Assembly: GCA_030141605.1 (NCBI GenBank)
Contig: JAQGDQ010000036.1
Span: forward strand, 746,001-806,000
Direction of reading: 5' to 3'
DNA from: Tubiluchus corallicola
Lineage: Eukaryota; Priapulida; Priapulimorpha; Priapulimorphida; Tubiluchidae
Length of the DNA stretch: 60,000 nucleotides
In this document: positions 25,601 through 37,600 of the stretch, piece after piece
How positions within the stretch are numbered: the stretch's first letter is position 1
How the letters are laid out: the number at the start of each line of letters is the position of its first letter
The notes under the pieces: generated by a model
The model's input: the letters and a program-made list of their open reading frames with translations, nothing else
Told to the model about the DNA's origin: nothing
Databases searched by the model: none
Translations under genes and position numbers: made by a program

Positions 25601-28600
25601 TGAATGTAGATCCTAAACTGTTGGTTGGATAAACATATGCTAGCAGGCTTTGTTGATAATTATCTAGAAAATGTTATTTTCACTGACCAGTGATAATTGT
25701 CTGTTTGCTTTTTCTATTTTGCAGGTTCATCTCACAAGGCATGTCAGACGGGTTATTTCAGATGTTTGCACGGTGACAAATGTATTCCTAACAGCTGGGT
25801 TTGTGATCGTGATGATGACTGTTCTGATGGCAGTGATGAAGTTAGTTCGTGTGGTAAATACATCATAAACAGTCTTTTGATACCCCACTGATCCAATACT
25901 GCACGATTAATTTAATCTGCTTATCAGTGAATTTTCATACATGGAGCTCTAGAAAGATTTGTCTTAGAAATTTTATAATGCTACAGTCTTATAGTATGCA
26001 AAGTTTCGGTTTCAAGCAGCACAATATAAAATGTGAAAATGTAAGCCACTAGATGCAGATATTTTAATGATTGGTCATTTGTTCAAAAATTACACTAGCC
26101 TCTGTTAATACATTTATATTTTGCGAAAAGTGGGCAAAGTCAGAGAGCTAGTTGTACGCAATTGTGGATCCGCATTATGCATCTATATACTGTGAATAAA
26201 TTTTTAATAATAATTTTTTCTATTGCACTAATATATGCTATTGATCATTGACAAAATTATGCGAGTTAGTGATCATAAATTTCTTTTCTACAAACACCAA
26301 GGTTTTTAAACGAGTAAGAGTAACTGATTCAAAAGTCACGAAACAGCCATTCAATTTGAAATTTGTGAACATTTGAGATGACTTATATTCAAGATTTTTT
26401 CCAGGTGTTTTCGTATTTGCTTACTATTCAAATTTATCAACAATTGTGCAATAATAACTACCATTTGGTTATTTTTATTGTAGTGTATCCACCGTGTGGA
26501 GACAATAAATTTACTTGTAGAAATAATAAATGTATACTAAAATCGTGGGTATGTGATGGATGGGACGATTGTGGAGACATGTCCGACGAACTTAAATGTA
26601 AGTAGAATTTAAAGGCTTCTTGAAAAGTTGAATATTCTCTTCTCTATGTAAGTGTCACCAGTTTTAACAATCATTTTCGAAGTTGCCATTTTACCAACGT
26701 GTGAGTAAATCCACGCTGTACTTGGACCAGGATGTTAATTCCTAGAAGTGTTCAGGATGTTTACTTATTGTGAATAGTAACAATAAGAATGTTTGTGTGC
26801 TTTTGTGTGTTTTTTTAGTTTCAGGTATTTCATACATGAATTAAGTGACTGTTATCCTACATAAAAAAATTGTAAACCAAACTCTGTGCATAGAAGTCTC
26901 ATTAAAATAAAGCATTATATTAATTTTGTTTTTTTCCTGCTGTCTGTTTTTCGTGCATGTTGATAGAAGCTTACTTGTTCCGTATTCTGCTGATTTAGTG
27001 TCTCATCTATGTGGTTCTGCCGATTTAGGTCCGTTTCGCAGAAAGTGTTTTCCAGAAAACTTGCTTAACTAAGAACTATCAGAGAATCATTGAAAATGAT
27101 GCCATGTATCGATTACAGCAGACAGTCAGAATGTGCCGTATTTTTAGCGTGCTTAACTCATGTTGATATTTTTCCCGCACATAGCAACTCATTTTAGCGT
27201 TAAATTAGAATCAGTTTCAAAAGTGAGATTCTTAATCTCAATCATCTTAATCACACAAATAATCAGTTACCAGACTCGACATGCTTCACTTTGGTAGCGA
27301 ATCACACACCGTGATTACTCAGTATTGCATAGATGCAAAGACCAACACAATTCGCTACCTAATCGTTCCGACGTTACATACTTTCCATTTTTATTTATTT
27401 TATTTTATTCCACCTTCATTAAAATATGCACTAAAAATAGCTGTAAGACAATAGAAACATGAATGTGGGGAGAGACGTAAAGAGGAGACAAGCTGCTTAC
27501 ATACGCCCATTTATCAAAATTCAGAACTATTTTTGAAAAGTTTAGAACTGCCTGCAGTGACCAAAGGTGCGTCATTTACTGAACTGGATAAGGAATTCCA
27601 TACTTGCACAACACGGTTGGAAAAGGAAAACCTAAAACCTTCTTTATTCATTCTACAAATAGTCAGCTTTAGACTGTGGCTACTTTTTGTCCTGTCAGTG
27701 AGTGCTCTTGTAAAAAAAATTCAGGATCTAAATCAACATCCCTATGTATTTTTTGTAGGTGGCTAAAGTACTGAAGGTCTTTTGAAAATCAATATATGTT
27801 GCATCAAGATTTTTGCCCGTGTCGACAACAACCTCCCCGTCATATAGACATTCCATCATTTGAGTACAAATAGATTTCTTAGACAAAATAGATTTTACAA
27901 GATAAAAGATGTTCAGCTTTTATGTACTTTAAAATATCGTCAGCAATTATCATTTTCATTGTTCTACAACCAATACATGTCACCCTTAATGAGTTGATGA
28001 ATTTTATTGCCTTAACAAGTTCTTATCATATAATCGGCGTTAATCAACTCACATAGTTAAAATAAACTACTTTTTATTTCACATCATCTAACTGTGCTCT
28101 AAAAAGGATTTATTACTTTTTCCATGAATTTTATTTTCTGTGAAATAACGGGCTGAGAAAAAAATTTCTGGGAAATGGTTATTCTGGGAAAAATGGTTAT
28201 TTCTGGCACAAAAGTTTTCTGGGAAATGAGTCTACCTCGATTCTGCCACAAGCATCTAACATTAAGTAGCTACTGTCATTAAATGCTAGATCTGGCTACA
28301 CTATGCCAAAGTTATATAAAAAAAATAAATCAGTGTTCAGTGTTATTGATTGAAGCAAAGGTGTTAAACTGATCTTCCCATTGAAAACTGTGTAACACAA
28401 TTGTATAATTGTAATGGAAAAAATGTTTGCACGTAATCCTTAATATTTGGTTACTTGTTTGCTGAGCTATGTATGGCATGCTAGTTATTTAATATTAATA
28501 CTGTACCATTATTTTACTGTACCGTAGCGTATAATGCTATTAGCACTTCAATTGATTTCTGATAACTATTTTTTAATTCAATATTTTAGGATTACATCCT

Positions 28601-31600
28601 TTGTTAGCCACAAAATTCAATTTTAATTTTTACCTGTTAACTAATTTTCTTTTGAATTAACTGTGGCTACTAGGATGATAAAACAAAATCCAAGAAGAGA
28701 AACAACTGCTGCAGTGATTTCATGTATAAGTCTAAAGGATATTACTAATCAAGGCATCATACCTTTCATGGTTCTTTGAAAGTTTCCTGCAGTATTGTTC
28801 TGCTGTAGCTGCACAGCTCAGGAAAAAATACGTTACTATTTAATTATTCATTATTTTAGCATTTATGTTGGTTGCTTGGTTGCGTGACTTTGCAAACCAG
28901 TGAGAAACTCATTGGAAATGTTACAATAGATGTTGTACATGTGTAACCTATGTAGAACCTTTTTAACGATGAAGATATCAGGTGTTTTTACTTTGTGGAG
29001 TTTTTCCTTTTTTCAGCATACACACTGTTGCATAAAAGTAACTTATAGATTAAAATTGCTTATAAAGGTTTCGAAAAATATTATAAATACATATTGATTG
29101 GCTCTATATTACATGTTTATTGGCTTGAAATTTTAGGAATGCACATGAATAATTTAAACACTTTGTGGCTATAGTATTAAGGGGTAATATATGATCATTT
29201 TAAATCCCATAAAAAATTAGTGGCTGGAAATGAAAATAGTGAATTTTCTATTTGTACTGTATTGTATTTGAGCTTGGCCAACAAAAATGCTGTTTTATTA
29301 CACTTATAATAATAATAATTGTATCATAATTGTATTATCACAATTAGTAGGGAAAATTTTCTGGATTTACAGATCAGCGCTTATTTTAAATATTGGTGCA
29401 AGTAGTTTGGAGAACATTATTCAATATGAAATGAATATAAATCAAGTTATTGCATCTCGTAGTTATGCCGCTGTGTTTAAAAAAGCAAATATTCTCATAT
29501 TTGAGGTTTTAGTTCCTTTTTGTCAGTTGTGTTCATTGTTTTTAGATGAGTTCTGGCTTCAAGTAAAACTTTCTTTTATCTATCTGTCTATCTATATTCA
29601 CTTGTTTTGTTTAATGTCTTTTTTGAATTTATGGATTGTATCTATACTAATCGTTCTGTTTTTAAAATGTGTTTTGCAGGTGGTGACCTTACCTGTCCAA
29701 TAAATCAGTGGCCTTGCCCGTCAGATGGTACTTGTATCAATGTAACACAAGTGTGCAATTCAGCTAATGACTGTCCTAAAGGAGATGATGAAAAGAACTG
29801 TAGTAAGTGCCATAATTTTTAGCTTTATTAATTATTTTTAGATGGTTATCAGTTTGTTGGATTGTTGGGTTGTCAACAACAACAACAACCATCGTCATGA
29901 TGCTGCTTTTACTATCATCACCAGACCCTATCATCATAGTCACTGGCCTCCATATCTGTAATCATAAGAATAACTATTTACTTTTTAGTAAAGAATTATC
30001 AAGACCTGTTATTAACGAACTCGTGGTTTGCATTACTGTTTTATTTACCTGGCACTGCTATAAAGCTGCTATCATATGTACAATTCTTCATACTCAAGTG
30101 TTTTTCATTTTGTAGATTCTGTTGTTTTTGCATATGCTCAAAACATCTATTTTGCTTTAGGCAAATCGGAGTGCTCTAACTTATCCTGCGATAATGCGTG
30201 TATAGCATCACCTAAAGGTGGACTATGTACCTGTCAGCCTGGTTATCATATCAGTCCGATCAATCATAGAAGTTGTGTTGGTAGGAAGCTGCTTTAATTA
30301 TGTTGATATTTATTTTACTGTTGCTAGAATACTGTATATTGTAATACATTTTTGATTTGTTATTAGAGATTGTCATTATGTACAACAAGCAGGAAAATGC
30401 TACACAAGATTGTAAAATTCTTCGTAAATTTTTTGAAAGCAAACAGAAGCAGTAATATCTGAGATGTGATAATTACAAGACTAAAAATAATACAATAATA
30501 TTTTGAAACATTTTTTTGTAAACAGAACTGTAATTACAGATGCTAATGTGTTTTTTGGACAGTTAAAAAATATGAACAATATAACTAGTGGTGTCTTGTT
30601 TTTAGACCTGCAAATCTATATTAAATTGATAATAATTAGACCTACAATAATCATTTGTACCAAAGTATTCCCTCTTTATTTGTAAGATCAGCTTTTAAAC
30701 AAAAATATAAAAGCAGTAGTTGGTGTAAGAAATATTTTGCCGCCCTATTCTCATTTTTAATGACAACAATATTGAAATGTTGTTCCACAGAATTTATGCC
30801 ACAAAGTGTTCCTATTGCCTGTAATTGAAGTGCCCATGACCTTACTGACACACACTTGCAATAATCCTGTTTGATTGGTTACTCTTTGATAGGTTAGAAG
30901 CTGTTTTTATAACTACTACAAGTTTATAGACACGTACGGTTTGTCAGCTATATTCATGTATATATTATTATAGTAGTGTTTGTTGGACTTTTTTTGCAGA
31001 CATTAATGAATGTTATGAATGGGGTTATTGTGATCAGACCTGTACAAATTTGCCTGGATCTTACAAATGTGATTGTGTGGACGGGTATTCGCGGGACCAA
31101 AACTTTTGTAAAGTGACTTCCAGAAGTAAGTAACAGTTAGTTTTAGGTTTCAACACATCTAACTAGTTTACATTTTAGAGGTCCACTGACACCCTGGTAG
31201 GCATTTGCTGTCAAAATTCATTACTGACTAGGATGATACAAAAAAGTGGGTTTATTTCTTTTGTAAACATGCTTGTTTTTGATTCGGTTAATATTCGTTA
31301 AACACTTCAAATTTAGTGCCGCTCAGACATTTTGCTAAAAACAAAAAATCGAGGAAGAAAGTGGAAGTGACATCCCATAATGCATGACACAGCGCATGTG
31401 TGACTCTCTCTGTACATTTACATGTACTCAAAGCAGCTCGCCAGTAATGCAGAGACTGGAGTACTCGCTGAAGTATTTTTTAATATTAAGCTCAAGTCGT
31501 AGCTTTGTCTGTACTATATTTTATAGTTGAAAATATTAGTAACGAGGTACAACATGTAAAAGTTTTAGTGTGACATCACTGGTATTCCGTGCCAGGCTTT

Positions 31601-34600
31601 TTTGTTGTTGCAGCTAATTTTCTGTTTTCTGATCATTTATGCTTTATAAATGTCTCCCTACAAGTTATCTTTTGCCCTGATGTGCCATTCAGACAATGTT
31701 TCTGACAAAGAGTGGTCTTTTTTATGTTTTCCAGCATATAAAATTGTAAAAATAACAGTGGATTCTTAGGTACGATTGACAGTAAGGCAGTAGTGTCGGA
31801 TTTTGTTCCCTGAACTTTACCGACGTTTTGAACCTGTGCAGACCGGGTATACTATTTGACACTTTGTGAGGTTCAAAAGTAAAAGAAAACAGAAAACTAA
31901 AAAGAAATACCTTTCAGACATTTTTTTCTAAAGGGTGGTTACCATTAGAATCTGGAGTTTCTTTTAAATTGGTAGGGTTGAAAGGTCTTACTGCTTACCT
32001 AGACTAAATATAGTTTTCATGAAATTTAGTTACAAGGATTTATTATTACCTTAATTACTGTACATCTAACCCAAAGTAGTGGCTAGCAGCTTACTTGAAG
32101 CATGATTTAATTTGCGAGAGTACTCAGCACACCTATTGTTCATATAGCCTACACACAGTTTAAATAGTTCAGTAACATCATACTGCTCTGTATTCTGTGT
32201 TTATTACTACAAATTTGCTGTTCCTTGCAGGTTTGTAAATTAAAGACTGATTCTTATAAGTTTATTTGCTATAAATAAATAAAAACTATTGTAAAAACGT
32301 TTTTATTAATAGATAAATCATTACTCAGCAATAACCACTCTGTTTAGTGTTCACAGTACTTAGCTTGCTGGGGCCGCTGGTTATCTACTGTACTGCGGCT
32401 ATTAAATGCCTCTTCCTTACGTGACATCATAGCACTGAGTGTCATGACGGGTGATAATATTTGTTACAGTACCAACGGTGCTTAATTTAAGCTGCCATAT
32501 TACATAAAAGTATGCTTCAGAACTGTTTTAAAAATTAGGAAATGCATAATTCTGCCTACGCTATAAAAGAAACCAACATAAAAAAGAGTGCCTTAGAACC
32601 TTTAACACTTTCAGCTTGATTAGCTGGCACCACTACTCATCAGGTATAATTATCTGAAAGCTAGAATGGTACTTTAAAATTTCTGAACCAGATCAAAATT
32701 TAAAATTTTACTATTGGTTTCTGGTTTTTTAAAAAGCTATATTATGAGCCTTCAAAGTGATAAATTCCCGGTATTTTTTTACAAAAGAAACCTAGTTTAC
32801 TTTCAGCTCAGTTCAAACATAATTAATTGTGTCTTTGATTTGCTAATTAGCTGCATTATCATCCCATTATCTTGCTGAGAATAGTAAATTATTAAATTAT
32901 TTGTTTATCTGCAATCGTTCATTTTTTCAGAAATTCAACCGAGATTGATATTTTCACGAAGAAAAACTATATTGTCTATAGATAGGAATGCTATGGATGT
33001 TAAAATAATTGCTGATAATCAAACTTATGCAGTTGGTGTAGATTATCATTTTGCACTGGGAAGAGTATTTTTTACTGATTATGACCAGAAAAAGGTAAAG
33101 CAAATATTGTTTAGACACGATTATTTAAAAATTGCTTGTAATTAATGCTGTTTTGTTTTATTGTCTGCAAACCTAGGAGACAGTGAGAAATTTTGAAATG
33201 GCAAAAACTGTTATATGCAATTGAAACCAATTTCATGATATGAAATTGATAGGAGTTTTTGGAACCTAGTTGTCATGCATACTGCATAGTCCATACTTCC
33301 TTGTTGTCTGCAACACATTATTAAAAGTTTATTCTTGCAATGCTGACAATTTTGAATTTTGATCAAGTAGGTGTGTAAACGATTCACCGAATACCACATT
33401 GCTCAGAACACCTTGTATGAATGAACTTTGTTTGATGATTTGTTTATGTTTTTAAGAAAAACTGCAAAGGTACAAAGGTAGCAATTTGATAAATTACACA
33501 TTTCTGTTATTGTTCATTATTGGAAAATGTGAAATTTTATTGTTGTGAAAGTGAACAAAGAAACAACTTTATTTAATATTTTATCACTTAATTCATCAGT
33601 TACATTTTTCGATGTATTCTTCTCTAATTATGGCCATGAAGAAGACAAGATGACTATTTGATGCTGTGTGTAATTAGGAATATTTAATTACTTTAAATGT
33701 AACTTTCCTTATATGTGATTTTTGTTTCAGATCTTTTCTGTCAATATAGATGGGACCAATAAAACTGAGATTATTTCTGTTGGACTGCAAAATCCTGTTG
33801 GTCTTGCTGTTGATTGGGTTGGCAACAAGCTATATTTTACAGACAGAACAGGTGAAGTTTTCATGAATTAAGAGAACAAATGAATTTTTGAAAATTTAAC
33901 TAGTTTGGAACATAGTTGCATGGTGTTCCAGCACTAATTCCACATTTCTTTTATAAAATTTTATAAAATGTTTAAAATTGTTTTCTTTTGTAATTTAGGC
34001 AAAAGAATTGAAGTGGCTGAACTAGATGGTAGATATCGATCTGTTCTTGTAAAAGGTTTGAATGGTCCGATGGATGTTGCTGTTGATCCGAGTGTTGGGT
34101 GAGCCTGATTTTTGTTTTCAATTTTCAGAGCTGTAATGCTTGTTTAGGCTATATATATATATATGTACGTATGTATGTATGTATGTATATGTATGTATGT
34201 ATATATATATATACATCATATATATATATTCTATATATATATATAGAATCAATAACTGATTCTCTTGGGGCACACTCCATTGTCTTCCGAGATAGAAGGA
34301 TGCCAACAAACACACACATATATATATATATATACAGTGTGGGCATCCCGTAAGCCTACAGCACCTGGTATTCCTAGGCAGTCCCCCATCCAAGTACTAA
34401 CCAGGCTCTATGTTGCCTAACTTCAGTGATCAGACGAGAACCGGTGTTTTCAACGTGATATGGCCGTAGGCCATGTATATATATATATATGTGTGTGTGT
34501 GTATTTCATTGGCTGACTGCAATATTATCCTGTTAATCAATTGCTTTTATCATTTATTAGAATCATTTCTTGTAACCCATTCAATCATTCAAAAGCTTTT

Positions 34601-37600
34601 ATCTATAAATACGAATTTATAAGTTACTTGCTTTTTATCAGGTATCTATTCTATTGTGATCGAGGAAAGAATAATGGAAGTATTTGGCGTTCAAGCATGG
34701 ATGGATCCGATCAACAATTACTGGAAGGAGACAACATTGTCTATGCTAGTAGCATTACCCTGGATTATGTTACTAAGCGTATCTTTTGGGTTGACAACAA
34801 AATAGATTACTTAAGTAGCATTACTTACAATGGAGAGAACAGGTTAGTGAGGCTTGTAAACATTTTTTTGCTTTTTGGTGATTATATTTTTCCTTTTTTA
34901 TTATGTTTTTGGTAGTGTTTATGAACATTGATTCATGAAATTTGTGGTTTGAGTGCTGGGTTTTATTATGCTCAGATTTCAATAATCTAGTCTTACTTAG
35001 TGCTGCGCAATGACTTTCTAGGCAAGTAATTGTTAGCAATGGTCTGTATATACCGCATCCATTTGGGGTTGCTACATTTGAAAACAAACTGTATTGGACG
35101 GATTGGACCAGACTTGGGGTACTTGAAGTGGAAAGATTTGGAGGTGCTGCTAGTATACGAAATGTCACACTTGATCCAGCAAGTCATGTTAAACCAATGG
35201 GAATCGTCTCATATCATAGCCTGCGACAAATGCCTGGTTAGTATATATAATCTTTACCAAATAAATTTTATTTTGAAGATATATTTTCACTGGTACATAA
35301 GTACCATTTTGACTTATTGTCAGTAGAATCATTTTAGGTAAGTAACTGTTGCAGGTGATAATCCATGTGGATCTGACAATGGGGGATGTGCTCAGCTTTG
35401 TGTGCTCAGCCGAGGCAATGGAAGGAATTCTGCAACAATTGGCTACAAGTGCATGTGTGGTATTGGGTATCGTCTAGGCACTGATGAGAAAACTTGCATG
35501 CGTAAGTTAATAATTACACGAAAGTAATGTTTTTTAAGCATTCTGTTCTATAAATGCTTGCAGAGTTATTTATAAATTGCTTTATATGGGCTGTTTGTTA
35601 GTAACTACGATCAGAGTTGTTAACCTGAAAATGGTTTCATTTTACTTGTGTGTTACAGAGGAAACAGAATTTCTAGTGTTTTCTACACAGACTACTGTGA
35701 ATGGGATCAGTCTGCCTAGAGGCAGAGAGGTCAGCTCTAGTACCATTATGATGCCCATTAGCAGTGCATATTCCAACTATGCAGCACTTGATGTTGATGT
35801 GCGAAACAAGTGGATTTATTATGCAGATACATTGACAGATGTTGTTCACAGGATACATCCCGACGGAACAGGTAATTCATCGACACTTTTGGCATGGATA
35901 ATTTTTACTTAATGAAACTATTAATATATTTCTATCTATGTATATTTTAACTGTATATTTTATTATCAAAAGCCTGTTGAGAGAATTGCATAACCCTTGG
36001 AAGTACAAACTTAACTAATGCTTTATTTACAAGCAAAGTTTACTCTTAATTTAATATGACGACACTACCACTCTGCATTTTTGCTACTTTTCCGTTACTT
36101 ACATTGCTTGTTGCAAGTTTGCTATTTGCTTTTCATTATTTAGTCTATATGCACTTTCTTATTTGGTACTACTTGGTATAGTTGGTATGAGCTATCCATA
36201 GCAAGTCCTTAAATAACCTTGTTAACAAATAAATTTCCAACTGTTATTTTTAGGACGGCAAAATGTGACCATGTCTCAGATTCGCAGTGTGGAAGGAATG
36301 GCTGTTGATTGGGCATCACAGAACCTGTACTTTACAGATCGTTACCATTCCACGCTCACCGTCATTCGTCTCTCCAATTTTACTCAGCGCGCTGTTCTTA
36401 TGTCTAAGATGAAAAAACCAAGAGCACTTGTCGTGCATCCAAATGAAGGGTATGATCAGATCTTTTTAAAATTAAATTATGACACCTTAAAATTTAAATG
36501 CCTATGCTAAGACTAGCAAAAGCTGTCAGCCCTTGGCAAACTATGTCGTAACATCGTAATTTACATTGTTTAAAGCTGATATATTATTTTAGTGTTACCT
36601 TGTTGTGTTTTTGTGTTTGAATTTTAGCATTTTGTTTTTCTCTGAATGGGAGCGACCAGCCAACATTTCTCGTGCTGACATGGATGGCAAAAACAAAATA
36701 GTAATTCGCAGTCGAGAGCTGGGTTGGCCTAATGGGCTAAGCATCGACTTTTTACAAAAGCGTTTATATTGGTGTGATGCTCAGCTGGACAGGATACAAC
36801 ATTCAAATTTCGATGGATCTGATGTAAAGACTTTGCAGCTCAAAGTTGTCCACCCATTTTCTCTTGTTGTGTACAAAGGTATATGTCACCATTCTTAAAT
36901 ATAGTACATTTATCACTTGTACAGTTTTAACTATTTTTATTATGATTATATGTTGTATTGGGTTTAGTATTTAAATATGACTGTAAGACTGGCTAAGATG
37001 CTCAAAACACTGTTATAAGGTTGGTAATTTTGAATGTCCCTGTTGTTTCTTGTGCGGTCATGTTCTTCAATTGTATTTAGTTCTTGCGTAACATTTTGCA
37101 CATTTTGTAGAATTTCTGTTCTTCACTGATTGGAGGCTGCAAGGCTTGTTGCGGGTGGATAAACTGACGGGATTCGGTCTACTTAAAGTTTACAATGAAA
37201 CTAAAGAAAGGCTTTTTGGTGCTAAAGTATACAGTATTGATCAGCAGCCCATACAGAGTAAGTCCTTTAGTTGATTCATGGTAAAACTGTAGCTGCTTAA
37301 TAATCAGTTATTACTAAACTGTTTGGGCGAAACCTGCTACTGTTCTTCAGTTTTTTTTATTAAATAAATTAATATTTATTAAAATTCTTAATGTTTAACC
37401 ATTTGCAGAATTGTTATAGTTGATTACATTTACTTATAGCTCACCATCCGTGTAGCGTTAACAATGGTGGCTGCACTCATTTTTGCTTTCCTGTCCCTGC
37501 TGGGAAGCATATGGGCATTCAGGCCAGGTGTGGTTGTCCTACTGGTATGTTACTAGACCACCATGCAGGAAACAAGACTTGTTCACCTGATCCAAATTAT

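Noticed and set aside
27533-27766. 77-codon + strand frame in intron 8
   Set aside because: It lies opposite the decayed LINE fragment and has no recognisable features.
29287-29703. Hydrophobic 138-codon open frame upstream of exon 9
   Set aside because: It is T-rich intron sequence running into exon 9 in the wrong frame, with no conserved motif.
34118-34393. Antisense open frame of 91 codons rich in Ile/Tyr
   Set aside because: It is only the translation of TA microsatellite and the end of the 5S-like sequence.
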